From positions 124,001 through 188,000 of the forward strand of contig NZ_JBMOUD010000009.1 in NCBI RefSeq assembly GCF_049319665.1: a stretch of DNA of 64,000 nt, read 5' to 3'. The notes below the pieces were generated by a model. The model ran no database searches, was not told the DNA's origin, and saw only the letters and a list, made by a program, of their open reading frames with translations. Position numbers and translations under genes: made by a program. The DNA is from JBMOUD01 sp049319665 (GTDB lineage Bacteria > Pseudomonadota > Gammaproteobacteria > Enterobacterales > Enterobacteriaceae). Shown one piece after another: positions 1 to 9,500 of this stretch (within the stretch, counting starts at the first letter, position 1; each line of letters begins with the position of its first letter).

Positions 1-28
1 GCTGAAACAGTATTGCCAGTAGCCGCTG

Positions 29-1006
29 TCAGTTAGCCAGACGATAGGCAGTATCGGTTAGCGCGAAGCTGAACTGCCGCTGAGAAGAACAGATCACCTG
101 CTGGTCTCTGGTCACAAAAATAGCCTCGATATCTGCACATTGTTGCAAATACGCGAGGCTTTTTTCTACGCCCATGCCGTATAACAGCGTGGTATAGATA
201 TCCCCGTCGATGGAATCATCGCAAATCACCGTCACACTCAACAATTCGTTATCGAGCGGATAGCCCGTTTTAGGGTCAAGAATATGATGGTAGCAACGCC
301 CGTCCAGTTCAAAATAGCGCTCGTAAATGCCCGATGTCACCACTGACTTATTCGCTACATTGATAACACCAATCAAAGCAGCGGCATCGGCAAAAGGCTT
401 TTTAAGGCCAATAGCCCAACCGCCTTCTTCGCGTGCGCCATTATCATCGCCTGCGCCAATTGTATGCACATTACCACCAAGATTAATCAGCGCGTTTTCA
501 ATGTGTTCCTGCTGTAAAAAATCCCTCACGATATCGGCAATATAGCCTTTAGCGATTGCCCCGAGATCGATTTCCATCCCTGCTTTAGCCAAAAAAACAC
601 AACGAGATGACTCATCAAGCTGCACATCATCGGGGGAAGTCAACGCTAACAGCGCCTGAAGCTCATCACTATCTGGCACCGTATTACCGCTAAAGCCAAT
701 TTTCCATCGCTTCACCAACGGACCAATAGTGAAGTTAAAACAGCTACCTTCCAGCAAGCTAACGGCTTTAGCCCGCTTGATAATCTCAAAAATCGGCTGG
801 CTAACAACAACAGGCTGCCGACCCGCCGCATGGTTTATTGCCATAATGTCAGAATGTGGGCGATTCACCGTGAGTATATTCTCATGCGCTTTAATCAATC
901 GGAAAACACGGGCAGCCAAACTCTCGTTATGCTCAAAGAGCTTGAGAAGAATCGGGGACCCCATCAACACAGCAGAATAAGAATAAATACGGCGGTCTGT
1001 CGTCAT
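29..1006 (-). CDS. apbE: FAD:protein FMN transferase (ApbE family)
   Basis: ApbE proteins move FMN from FAD onto a Thr/Ser of a target flavoprotein. The product is about 325 aa and shows the family landmarks: the INLGGNVHTIG segment in the middle, the HHILDPKTGYPLDN segment after it, and an AIAKGYIAD block. The chosen start is the ATG at 1006, preceded by an AGGTG Shine-Dalgarno about 7 nt away; the frame stays open to a TTG at 1048 but that has no good RBS. It lacks an obvious lipoprotein signal, so it is probably cytoplasmic. It follows the fumarate reductase-like gene on the same strand by about 60 nt; the natural inference is that it flavinylates the FMN_bind domain of that protein, as shown for the Klebsiella soluble NADH:fumarate reductase. 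Confidence 0.92.
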   Translation of the reverse strand: MTTDRRIYSYSAVLMGSPILLKLFEHNESLAARVFRLIKAHENILTVNRPHSDIMAINHAAGRQPVVVSQPIFEIIKRAKAVSLLEGSCFNFTIGPLVKRWKIGFSGNTVPDSDELQALLALTSPDDVQLDESSRCVFLAKAGMEIDLGAIAKGYIADIVRDFLQQEHIENALINLGGNVHTIGAGDDNGAREEGGWAIGLKKPFADAAALIGVINVANKSVVTSGIYERYFELDGRCYHHILDPKTGYPLDNELLSVTVICDDSIDGDIYTTLLYGMGVEKSLAYLQQCADIEAIFVTRDQQVICSSQRQFSFALTDTAYRLAN

Positions 1007-1069
1007 TGAAATCACCTGCATCAAAGAAATGAACCCCTGTATCGCCAAGGCGATACAGGTTATTAGCCG

Positions 1070-3847
1070 CTATTTCATGGCGTAAGACGCCGCATTACGG
1101 CCTGCCAGAATACCGAAGATAATGATATCTGCAACGGCATTGCCACCAATACGATTACCACCGTGAATGCCGCCGACCACTTCACCGGCCGCATAGGCAC
1201 CGTTAAGCGGTTGCTGCTGGCTATCGAGCACGCAGGCTTGTGTATTGATGGTAACGCCGCCCATAGTATGGTGCACACCGGGGGCAATACGGATGGCATA
1301 AAATGGCCCCTGATTAATCGGATGGCGCAGCGCGGTTTTACGACCAAATTCGGCATCATTTTGCTTATCGACGGCCAGATTATAATTTTCCAACGTGGCC
1401 AGGAAGGCATGAAAATCCATATCCAGTTTATGTGCCAGTTCACGCGGAGAATCTGCGCTAATTACAAAGCCGCGGGCAATATACTCGTCTGCCGCCTTAT
1501 TTTTCATCCGTACTTGTTCGTCAAAGACGACATATGCGGATTTCTCTGGCAGGCCAATAATCTGTGCTGAAACTTTATCGCGGGTTTCCATCTCATTAAA
1601 GAAGCGCCTACCTGCCTGGCTCACCAAAATAGCACCGCCACCACGAATTGCCTCGGAGATCAGATACGAGGTGCTTTGTTCAACCGTCGGATGGATTTGG
1701 ATCTCGCCCATATCAACGGTTCCTGCGCCGATCTTCTCCAGAATGGCTATACCTCCCCCCGTCGCACCTTGATGGTTAGTGGTAACAAAACCGTCTAATT
1801 CTGGGCGATATTTCACGACCATATCGCGGTTAGCACTGAAGCCACCGGTAGCCACAATCACGCTTTTAGCGTTAATTATCAGCGTCTCATTTTCATCGTT
1901 AAGCAGCTCAACACCGGCTACTGCACCATCAACATAACGGATGTCCGTTACCGCAGTATCGAGCATCACATCTATCTGGCGTTTATTGATATTCTTCACC
2001 AAACCGCTGATCAAAAAGCCGCCTACCGCACTGCAATCGGCCGGGCGGTGAGTACGATCGATGCTCATCCCACCGGTGATAGTGATGTCACTGAGTTCAA
2101 TATCATGTTCTGCCAACCACTCGACCGCCTGCGGTGCATATTCCACAAACTGCTTCAGCAGCACAGTATCATTTTTACCTTGGCCGCCTTTCAGGGTTTC
2201 TTGATAGAACAGATCCTTGCTGTCGTTAATCCCTTTCAGTTTTTGGAAGCGAGTTTCTGCTGCATTCATCCCCACCGAAGCTTTGATGGTATTACCGCCG
2301 ATACTTGGCATTTTCTCGACGATGAGCACCTTGGCCCCTTCGTCACAGGCCTGGATCGCCGCCGCTAAACCAGCACCACCGCTGCCCACGACTACCACAT
2401 CATAGTTTTGTGGTTCGGACAAACTACCGCCCTCTTCTAATAACTGTGCTTTACAGGATTTTGCTATTGCTTTAGAGACCGCTTTTTTCACCGCTTCACT
2501 TTGGGTGGTCGCACCGCTGACTGCATCAACATGTGGGCTGTTGGCATCAAGAATACGCGAACGAATGATTTCAAAATTGGTAGTGAAAGCAACGTCGAGA
2601 TCAGCATCGGCGTCCAATGCAATATCGGCAATACGGTCGATTTCCAGACTAACGTTAATTGCTAACGTCAATGTGTCATCCTGTACTTTCTCGTTGAAGA
2701 TACCGGCTTTGAATTTCTTAGATGCGATACTCATATCGCGGATCATCGCCTCCACCAGAGAGAAGCGCCATAGCGGTTCCGGGATATTCAACGCTTCACG
2801 CTGAGTGCTGTCGATAAACAGCTCAAGTTTCTGCTGACTAATAATGCGATCTGCCCAGTCAGGATAAGCAATACAAGCTTTACCGACGGCGATCATGTCG
2901 TAGCCGTGTTCGAGCGCCAGTTCGGCATCTTGCATATTCACCACGCCGCCAACCCCCATCACCGGGATTTTCGCCAGCGTTGTCGAACGCATCGTCACAT
3001 ATTTATCGATCAGTGGCGTCGGGTCGCAGGTATCGACGATAGATGACCGCAGGCTATGACCGGTAGAAAAATGCAGATAATCCAGACCACGCACCGCCAG
3101 CTGTTCCAGCAAATACATGGTGTCAACAAAACGAATACCCGGCTCTTCAATTTCTTCCGGTGAGAAACGGTAGCCAATAATGAAAGAAGGATCGGCATAT
3201 TGGCTTACCATCTGATGAGCAACGTCAAGCACTGCCAGCGGGAATCTCGCGCGGTTTTCGCGACTTCCGCCCCATTTATCATCGCGCTGATTAGAATTGG
3301 GTGAGTAAAACTGTTGGATCAAATATGTATTTGCACCGTGGATCTCTACGCCGTCAAACCCTGCTTCAATGGCACGACGTACCGCCTCACCAAATTTGGC
3401 AATCATCTCATCCACTTCCTGCGCGCTTAGTGCCGTTGGCGTTGTCGCCCCTTCACGCGGTGCAGCCAATGCACTTGGGGCCACAGGCGTCTGGCCACCA
3501 ATGAGCTTAGGTTCACTCATGCGCCCACCGTGGTAGATTTGCAAAATGGCTTTGGAACCTGCGGATTTTATCGCCGCCGCAATTTTTGCCAGACCGGCAA
3601 TCTTGCTGTCATTATCGATACCAATCGCCCCTGGGAATGCCAATCCTTTATCATCGATAAAACAACATTCAACGATTACTGTACCAATACTGCCGGAACG
3701 AACGCGATAATACTCGACCAATTCACGATTTACAGTGCCGTCATAATACCCTGTGCAGGTGGTAATCGGGGCCATAAGAAAGCGGTTTTTAAGTACGCTG
3801 CCGTTCGGCAAGGTGAAAGGCTGTAATAACCGATTTTGACTCTTCAT
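1070..3847 (-). CDS. soluble NADH:fumarate reductase-like three-domain flavoprotein
   Basis: A 925-aa fusion. Residues about 1-360 are an OYE/NADH:flavin oxidoreductase TIM barrel, about 390-470 an FMN_bind domain with the flavinylation signature DAVSGATT near residue 441, and about 485-925 an FAD_binding_2 fumarate reductase/urocanate reductase-like domain (VVVGSGGAGLAAA nucleotide-binding motif, C-terminal GNRIGGNAVADI). This is the architecture of the cytoplasmic NADH:fumarate reductase described in Klebsiella and of related acrylate/cinnamate reductases. The start was placed at the ATG at 3847, with GGAG 8 nt upstream; an ATG at 3862 overlaps that GGAG. No signal peptide is present, so it acts in the cytoplasm. 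With apbE downstream and a transporter and fumarase divergent, fumarate is the best guess for the acceptor, but the substrate cannot be proved from sequence. Confidence 0.9.
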   Translation of the reverse strand: MKSQNRLLQPFTLPNGSVLKNRFLMAPITTCTGYYDGTVNRELVEYYRVRSGSIGTVIVECCFIDDKGLAFPGAIGIDNDSKIAGLAKIAAAIKSAGSKAILQIYHGGRMSEPKLIGGQTPVAPSALAAPREGATTPTALSAQEVDEMIAKFGEAVRRAIEAGFDGVEIHGANTYLIQQFYSPNSNQRDDKWGGSRENRARFPLAVLDVAHQMVSQYADPSFIIGYRFSPEEIEEPGIRFVDTMYLLEQLAVRGLDYLHFSTGHSLRSSIVDTCDPTPLIDKYVTMRSTTLAKIPVMGVGGVVNMQDAELALEHGYDMIAVGKACIAYPDWADRIISQQKLELFIDSTQREALNIPEPLWRFSLVEAMIRDMSIASKKFKAGIFNEKVQDDTLTLAINVSLEIDRIADIALDADADLDVAFTTNFEIIRSRILDANSPHVDAVSGATTQSEAVKKAVSKAIAKSCKAQLLEEGGSLSEPQNYDVVVVGSGGAGLAAAIQACDEGAKVLIVEKMPSIGGNTIKASVGMNAAETRFQKLKGINDSKDLFYQETLKGGQGKNDTVLLKQFVEYAPQAVEWLAEHDIELSDITITGGMSIDRTHRPADCSAVGGFLISGLVKNINKRQIDVMLDTAVTDIRYVDGAVAGVELLNDENETLIINAKSVIVATGGFSANRDMVVKYRPELDGFVTTNHQGATGGGIAILEKIGAGTVDMGEIQIHPTVEQSTSYLISEAIRGGGAILVSQAGRRFFNEMETRDKVSAQIIGLPEKSAYVVFDEQVRMKNKAADEYIARGFVISADSPRELAHKLDMDFHAFLATLENYNLAVDKQNDAEFGRKTALRHPINQGPFYAIRIAPGVHHTMGGVTINTQACVLDSQQQPLNGAYAAGEVVGGIHGGNRIGGNAVADIIIFGILAGRNAASYAMK

Positions 3848-4056
3848 GATAATTAACTCCAATCATAAGCATTTAATATTCTATAAATTCGCCATCGGAT
3901 AATTTAATTTATTTTAGTTGGCATCCGATCTTATAACGTCAATATATAGTTTTATTTAGTTTAAAAAGTCATGACATTAATTACTTAATTGAAAGATCAT
4001 TTTTAATTGATCAAACACATAAAACTAATCCCAGCCATGAAAATAGAAAGGTAATA

Positions 4057-4070
4057 TTGTTTTAGATCAA
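4057..4070. promoter_or_regulatory. second FNR-like site, one mismatch
   Basis: TTGTTTTAGATCAA matches TTGAT-N4-ATCAA in nine of ten positions. It lies about 210 bp from the fumarate reductase start and could serve that promoter. Confidence 0.35.
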
Positions 4071-4225
4071 GGAATTTTAAACCATCACATCAAGTTAAAA
4101 AACCAGCGATGAATCAGAGAGCTAAAAATCTTTAAGCACATAAATATAAGCAAAAAAAACAGAAGATAACCACACAAATCACATGTGAATTATGAGGTTA
4201 TATATTTATGACGCATTACAGTTTA

Positions 4226-4239
4226 TTGATCTAGATCAA
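4226..4239. promoter_or_regulatory. perfect FNR-type box
   Basis: The sequence TTGATCTAGATCAA matches the FNR consensus TTGAT-N4-ATCAA at all ten specified positions and is fully palindromic. It lies between the divergent fumarate reductase and dicarboxylate transporter genes, where anaerobic activation is expected. Binding is inferred, and CRP can use related half sites. Confidence 0.65.
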
Positions 4240-4484
4240 TTAGAAAAAAACAGATAAATAGCATTATATAAATATGCTCAGAGATAAAAACAAAGCCACT
4301 AACTTAAAAATTAAAAAACAAAAATAAAATAAAACCCCACATTAAGTAACTAAAGAAAGCAAAGAAGCTAAATAAATCAAGAAACATCACTTAACTAAAA
4401 TTAATAACTAGAAAATAAAAAATATCTTATTTATGTGTATGAAAAATTCTCAAAAAAATTCTCAACAACTTGTAGACAAAAAAA

Positions 4485-5996
4485 ATGACTAACATATCAA
4501 AAGCTATGGTTACACCATCGGCGGATAAAGCATCAGGCGGCAATAAAAAACGCCTGTTCTTTATGTTCCTGCCAGTACTCGTTGCAGTGTTGTTATTATT
4601 CGTCCCGGTTCCCAACGGACTCCCGCCCTACGCATGGCATTTCTTCGCCATTTTCGTTGGCGTCATTGTCGGCTTAATCTTCGAGCCACTGCCAGGAGCG
4701 GTTATCGGCCTGACAGGTATAGTCGTTATCGCTTTATTTGGACAATGGCTGTTGTTCAGTCCAGCAGAATTAGCCGACCCTAACTTCAAAATAGCCACTC
4801 AGTCTTTTAAATGGGCGGTAAGCGGATTCGGTAACTCAACCGTGTGGTTAATTTTCGGTGCTTTCATGTTTGCTGCTGGCTACGATAAAACCCAGTTCGG
4901 ACGCCGTCTGGCACTGATTCTGGTGAAATATCTTGGCCGTCGCAGCTTGACTCTCGGCTATGCCATCGCCTTTGCCGATCTACTGCTGGCACCCTTCACC
5001 CCCTCTAACACTGCGCGTAGCGGCGGCACTATTTACCCGATTATTGCTAACTTGCCGCCGCTGTATGGCTCTAAGCCAAACGATCCAAGCGCACGTAAAA
5101 TTGGCTCTTATCTGATGTGGGTGGCGATTACCGCAGCCTGTATCACCAGCTCAATGTTCTTGTCGGCGCTGGCTCCTAACCTGTTGGCGCTGGCGCTGGT
5201 GAAAAGCATTGTCGGTATTAATATTTCCTGGGGTACATGGTTTATCGCCTTTCTGCCGCTGGGTCTGTTGCTGCTGCTGACCATGCCGCTGCTGGCTTAC
5301 TGGCTCTATCCACCAGAAGTAAAAATTAATGATGAAGTGCCGCGTTGGGCCAGTCGCGAGCTGGAAAAACTGGGCAAACTATCACGTAATGAGATCTTAC
5401 TGCTGCTGTTCGTTTGCGCGGCGCTAGTCATGTGGATTTTCGCCGCCAGTTGGATTGAACCAGCCATGGCTGCCATGTTAGTTGTCACCTTGATGCTATG
5501 GACCGGCGTGCTTGATTGGAACGATATCACCAGCAATAAACCCGCTTGGAATACATTTGTTTGGTTCGCCACATTAGTCGCGCTGGCCGATGGCTTATCC
5601 CGCACTGGATTCATTAGCTGGTTAGGCCAGGAAGGCGGCGTGCTAATGAGCGGTATCTCCCCGGGCGTTGCTACTATTGTCCTGCTGCTGGCGTTTTACC
5701 TGCTGCACTACCTATTTGCCAGCAGCACCGCCCATACCACTGCGCTGCTACCTGCTATTTTGACCATCGGTGCCACCATTCCGGGCATGAATATGCAAGT
5801 GTTCTGCCTGCTGCTAGTGACATCACTAGGTATCATGGGGATTATCACCCCTTACGGCACCGGCCCAAGCCCAATTTATTACGGCAGCGGCTACCTTCCA
5901 ACCAAAGATTACTGGCGTTTAGGGACTATTTTCGGTGGGCTTTTCCTGGTCGCGTTGATTGTGATTGGTTATCCGTGGATGTCGATGTTGTTCTGA
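4485..5996 (+). CDS. DASS-family anion transporter (CitT/TtdT-like)
   Basis: A 503-aa polytopic inner-membrane protein with about 12 hydrophobic segments, matching the divalent anion:sodium symporter family branch that contains CitT, TtdT and plant-type 2-oxoglutarate/malate translocators. Visible family motifs are TPSNTARSGGTIYPII near residue 170 and the ITPYGTGPSPIYYGSGY signature near residue 455. Antiporters of this group exchange a di- or tricarboxylate for succinate. Placed beside a fumarase and a fumarate reductase-like enzyme it could bring in malate, fumarate, tartrate or citrate and export succinate; which one cannot be told from sequence. The start is uncertain because no strong RBS precedes the ATG at 4485, and an in-frame ATG at 4506 is possible. 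Confidence 0.88.
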   Translation: MTNISKAMVTPSADKASGGNKKRLFFMFLPVLVAVLLLFVPVPNGLPPYAWHFFAIFVGVIVGLIFEPLPGAVIGLTGIVVIALFGQWLLFSPAELADPNFKIATQSFKWAVSGFGNSTVWLIFGAFMFAAGYDKTQFGRRLALILVKYLGRRSLTLGYAIAFADLLLAPFTPSNTARSGGTIYPIIANLPPLYGSKPNDPSARKIGSYLMWVAITAACITSSMFLSALAPNLLALALVKSIVGINISWGTWFIAFLPLGLLLLLTMPLLAYWLYPPEVKINDEVPRWASRELEKLGKLSRNEILLLLFVCAALVMWIFAASWIEPAMAAMLVVTLMLWTGVLDWNDITSNKPAWNTFVWFATLVALADGLSRTGFISWLGQEGGVLMSGISPGVATIVLLLAFYLLHYLFASSTAHTTALLPAILTIGATIPGMNMQVFCLLLVTSLGIMGIITPYGTGPSPIYYGSGYLPTKDYWRLGTIFGGLFLVALIVIGYPWMSMLF

Positions 5997-6092
5997 TAGT
6001 AGCCAACTAAGGCCACTCAAATCATTAACATGGCATTTACTGAAATAAAACATCTTTTCCCGGTTGCCAGCCAGTAGCTTAGGCTGGCAACA

Positions 6093-6221
6093 TAGATACC
6101 CTTCATAGTTGTAGTTGCTTCTACGTTAGCGGCGCTCACTGGCCCGAACCACTTACAAAAGTAAGCGCATCGGGATGCGTTCCCTTTCAGCCTGGATGCA
6201 ACGGCAATTATTTTGACTATA
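6093..6221. repeat. ERIC-type intergenic repeat
   Basis: About 129 bp with the ERIC layout: ends resembling GATACCCTTCA and TTTTGACTATA, and a core with GCTCACTGGCCCGAACC and ACTTACAAAAGTAAG that can fold back on itself. It fills most of the 300-bp gap between the transporter and the fumarase, so both genes may lie on one message carrying a hairpin. Confidence 0.65.
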
Positions 6222-6300
6222 AAACGAATATAAATGTCGCTCGTGTTCTCTCCACAACAGCTGTACCCATGGCGGCAATAACGGATTAAGTGAGAAAACA

Positions 6301-7947
6301 ATGTCGAATAAAGCTTTCTATTATCAAAATCCCTTTCCTCTCGCCAAAGAGGATACCGAATATTATCTGCTAACCCGTGACCACGTTTCTGTCAGTGAGT
6401 TTGACGGGGAAGAAGTGCTAAAAGTAGCCCCAGAAGGCTTAACTCTGTTAGCAAAACAGGCGTTTCACGATGCGTCGTTCATGCTGCGCCCTGCGCACCA
6501 ACAACAAGTTGCTGCCATTCTTGACGACCCTGAGGCCAGCGAAAACGACAGATATGTCGCATTACAATTCCTAAGAAATTCCGAGATCGCGGCTAAAGGC
6601 GTATTACCAACCTGTCAGGATACCGGTACCGCGATCATTATGGGCAAAAAAGGCCAGCGCGTATGGACAGGCGGCGGTGACGAAGCAAGCTTGTCAAAAG
6701 GCGTGTACAACACCTTTATCGAAGATAACCTGCGCTACTCGCAAAACGCCGCGCTGGATATGTACAAAGAAGTAAATACTGGCACCAACCTGCCGGCGCA
6801 GATTGACCTGTATAGCGTTGATGGTGACGAATATAAATTCCTGTGCATCGCTAAAGGCGGCGGTTCTGCTAACAAAACTTATCTCTACCAAGAAACCAAA
6901 GCGCTGCTTAGCCCAGGCAAGCTGAAAAACTATCTGGTTGAGAAAATGCGCACGCTGGGAACGGCTGCCTGCCCGCCGTACCACATTGCCTTTGTTATCG
7001 GAGGAACCTCGGCCGAAGCTACGCTGAAAACGGTAAAACTGGCGTCTACCCACTACTACGACGGCCTGCCAACCGAAGGTAACGAACACGGTCAGGCATT
7101 CCGCGATGTAGAACTGGAACAAGAACTGCTGTTAGAAGCGCAGAATCTCGGCCTGGGCGCACAGTTTGGTGGTAAATATTTCGCCCACGACATTCGCGTT
7201 GTGCGCCTGCCACGTCATGGCGCGTCTTGCCCGGTTGGCATGGGGGTTTCTTGCTCAGCAGACCGTAATATCAAGGCTAAAATCAATCGTGATGGTATCT
7301 GGATCGAAAAACTGGAAGACAACCCAGCAAAATACATCCCAGAAGCATTGCGTCAAAAAGGTGAAACCGACGTAGTCGAAGTGGACTTAAACCGCCCAAT
7401 GACGGAGATCCTTGCTCAGTTGTCTGAATTCCCGGTTTCTACCCGTCTTTCACTGAGTGGCACCATCATTGTGGCACGTGACATTGCCCACATGAAACTC
7501 AAAGAGCGTATCGATAATGGTGAAGGCCTGCCACAGTACGTGAAAGATCACCCGATTTACTACGCGGGCCCGGCCAAAACGCCAGAAGGCTATGCATCAG
7601 GCTCTCTTGGCCCAACCACCGCTGGACGTATGGATTCCTATGTCGATCTGCTGCAAGCCAATGGTGGCAGCATGATCATGTTGGCAAAAGGCAACCGCAG
7701 CCAACAGGTAACGGATGCATGTCACAAACATGGTGGCTTCTATCTGGGCAGCATCGGTGGGCCAGCGGCAGTCTTGGCGCAACAAAGCATCAAGAGTCTG
7801 GAATGTGTTGAATACCCAGAATTGGGTATGGAAGCTATCTGGAAAATTGAAGTAGAAAACTTCCCAGCGTTTATCCTGGTTGATAACAAGGGCAATGATT
7901 TCTTCCAACAAATCCACGCAAATCAATGCGCGAAATGTGTGAAGTAA
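6301..7947 (+). CDS. fumA: class I fumarate hydratase (FumA/FumB type)
   Basis: Interconverts malate and fumarate using a [4Fe-4S] cluster. The 548-aa length matches FumA/FumB. Candidate cluster ligands are visible in LPTCQDTG near residue 105 and in GASCPVGMGVSCSADRN near residue 310; the C-terminal beta domain carries GPTTAGRMDSYVD near residue 440. It is a complete cytoplasmic enzyme. It follows the DASS transporter across an ERIC repeat and ends at a strong hairpin terminator. In this setting it would feed fumarate to the reductase encoded on the opposite strand. FumA and FumB cannot be separated by reading alone. Confidence 0.93.
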   Translation: MSNKAFYYQNPFPLAKEDTEYYLLTRDHVSVSEFDGEEVLKVAPEGLTLLAKQAFHDASFMLRPAHQQQVAAILDDPEASENDRYVALQFLRNSEIAAKGVLPTCQDTGTAIIMGKKGQRVWTGGGDEASLSKGVYNTFIEDNLRYSQNAALDMYKEVNTGTNLPAQIDLYSVDGDEYKFLCIAKGGGSANKTYLYQETKALLSPGKLKNYLVEKMRTLGTAACPPYHIAFVIGGTSAEATLKTVKLASTHYYDGLPTEGNEHGQAFRDVELEQELLLEAQNLGLGAQFGGKYFAHDIRVVRLPRHGASCPVGMGVSCSADRNIKAKINRDGIWIEKLEDNPAKYIPEALRQKGETDVVEVDLNRPMTEILAQLSEFPVSTRLSLSGTIIVARDIAHMKLKERIDNGEGLPQYVKDHPIYYAGPAKTPEGYASGSLGPTTAGRMDSYVDLLQANGGSMIMLAKGNRSQQVTDACHKHGGFYLGSIGGPAAVLAQQSIKSLECVEYPELGMEAIWKIEVENFPAFILVDNKGNDFFQQIHANQCAKCVK

Positions 7948-7956
7948 TCTGAAGTA

Positions 7957-7985
7957 AAAAGCCCTGCTGATTTAGCAGGGCTTTA
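7957..7985. terminator. bidirectional terminator
   Basis: An inverted repeat AAGCCCTGCT / AGCAGGGCTT with a 5-nt loop, flanked by A-rich and T-rich bases, sits between the convergent fumarase and lipase genes and can stop transcription from both sides. Confidence 0.85.
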
Positions 7986-8008
7986 CGTTATGAGCGATTA
8001 ATTCGCAA

Positions 8009-8893
8009 TTACAGACCTTTTGATTTCAACAGCTCAATATGGTCTACAAACAGTTTTACCGGATCGGTTTTGGTGCTGACAGCACCGGCCAATTGGTTAA
8101 TCGCATCCACATGGTCAGTGGTGTAATCAGAACGGATCACCTTGCCCAAATGCATACTGTAACGACCGACCAGACCGTCGTTCTGATCGCGCTCTTTGGT
8201 GAACAACAATGACATCGCAATCATCGCATGGTGTAGCGGGTCAAGGTTGTTGATCCCCTCATTGATCGGGTTATAGCCGACGATCCCACCCCACGAGTAG
8301 TAGTAAACGCCATTATCTAACTCTTTCCCTTGACCGCCCCAGGTTGCAGGCAAACCTTGAGGATATTTAGCGTTGAATTTCGCCACATTTTCAGTGGTCA
8401 ACGCATCAATAGAGGCCATAAAATCTTGCGGTAATGAAGGCTTGCCACTGATGATTGATACGAATGTGCCGAATGCCGACATGATGCTATTAACCACCAA
8501 CTCAGGAAGGCGGCCTGGGATTAATGCCAAACGTACCAGGTCGGCAATTTCTGAACCATGGTTAACACCGTTGACTGAGGTCACGGAAGCAATCAACTGA
8601 GGGTTGGTTGAAGCAACATAGCGGCATGCCAGCGGACCTTGGCTGTGACCGATCAGGTTGACTTTCTTCGCCCCGGTTTCTGCCAGCACCTTTTTGACAT
8701 AGGCCAGCAGTTGCTCACCGCGCACTTCGTTACTGTTTTGGGCTGAAAGGCTGGCAACAAACACTTTCGCCCCCGCTTTTTCCATCGGCTGCTGGATGCC
8801 GTAGAAATAAGGGTAGATCCCCGCGATTTTATCGAAGCCAAGCAGGCCGTGGACCAAAATAACCGGATATTTCAAAGTTGAGTTCTGAGGCAT
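8009..8893 (-). CDS. triacylglycerol lipase, family I.1 (Proteus-like)
   Basis: A 294-aa alpha/beta hydrolase. The N-terminus has KYPVILVHGLLGFD with the oxyanion segment, the nucleophile elbow is GHSQG (Ser84), the likely catalytic Asp is in NDGLV (Asp239) and His in DHVDAINQ (His261). This pattern, the length and the absence of a cleavable signal peptide fit the Proteus/Yersinia subgroup of family I.1 lipases, which hydrolyse esters of fatty acids. The start is the ATG at 8893 with AAAGGA upstream; the frame runs open to 8929. No foldase (lif) gene is adjacent, which fits this subgroup. It is monocistronic and convergent with the fumarase. Confidence 0.9.
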   Translation of the reverse strand: MPQNSTLKYPVILVHGLLGFDKIAGIYPYFYGIQQPMEKAGAKVFVASLSAQNSNEVRGEQLLAYVKKVLAETGAKKVNLIGHSQGPLACRYVASTNPQLIASVTSVNGVNHGSEIADLVRLALIPGRLPELVVNSIMSAFGTFVSIISGKPSLPQDFMASIDALTTENVAKFNAKYPQGLPATWGGQGKELDNGVYYYSWGGIVGYNPINEGINNLDPLHHAMIAMSLLFTKERDQNDGLVGRYSMHLGKVIRSDYTTDHVDAINQLAGAVSTKTDPVKLFVDHIELLKSKGL

Positions 8894-9500
8894 GATTAAT
8901 GATTCCTTTATTATTATAAACCACAACAATGTGGCATTGAGTTAGCGACTTATGTCGCACGTTACTATCACCAGACTTCTTTCCTTCGGCTTCCTGCAAT
9001 CAGGAGCATCGATATCATTAAAGAAGTCTCCCCATCATCCTGACCGGTGCGGGTATCATCCTAAGCCGCATCGAACTTCATTCGATGAACAGACTCTACA
9101 ACATAAATTGTATTTACAAAACAATAAATATTGTAATAATTATCTTAAATAGAATAATTCATTGTTTTTAAATGATATTTATTTTTGTTTATTCTTGTTT
9201 TTATGCGAATTGAGTGAGAGTGGCATCGATAGCGGAGCCTAGACGGCAGCAACAAGCAACATGGTTAGCGGTTATCCTTGGTTCAATGGTTACCAAAAAC
9301 ACAATACCAGAATGTCAAATCAAGAAATGGCCTCGTTTGTGGAGTACGGCATATCTTTCAGCATGAATGAAATGGTTTTATTTTTTATTAGACATGTACG
9401 GGAAAAATGCTTAGCGTAGAGCCTGGTATCGCCTATGTTATTTTGACAGATAAATAATGTTCATTTATTTACGTACAAACATTTTAAAAGGATTTTTAGC
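8894..9500. other. gene-poor intergenic region
   Basis: About 600 bp with the hairpin cluster on the left and an AT-rich right part. A 52-codon ATG frame at 9261-9419 has no clear RBS and no recognised family, so it is not called as a gene. Confidence 0.4.
8945..9087. other. cluster of strong inverted repeats upstream of the lipase
   Basis: Three nested or adjacent hairpins lie in this untranslated stretch: GCGAC/GTCGC at 8945-8958, a long AGACTTCTTT/AAAGAAGTCT pair at 8973-8982 and 9020-9029 enclosing TCCTG/CAGGA, and CATCGAA/TTCGATG at 9069-9087. It could be a small repeat element or a structured leader of the lipase mRNA. No known family was recognised. Confidence 0.35.

Larger units (their letters stand above)
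3848..4484. promoter_or_regulatory. AT-rich divergent promoter region
   Basis: About 640 bp with no credible gene separates the divergent fumarate reductase and transporter genes. It is extremely A/T rich and contains several TTGAT/ATCAA-type half sites: a perfect palindrome at 4226-4239, a one-mismatch version at 4057-4070 and the 8-mer TTGATCAA at 4007-4014. This pattern suggests FNR and possibly H-NS or CRP control of both transcripts. Confidence 0.6.

Noticed and set aside
6017..6301. 94-codon minus-strand frame between transporter and fumarase
   Set aside because: It is mostly made of the ERIC repeat and has no protein-like sequence.
9261..9419. 52-codon ATG frame upstream of the muramidase-like gene
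   Set aside because: No RBS, no family and odd composition; kept only as a note in the intergenic entry.
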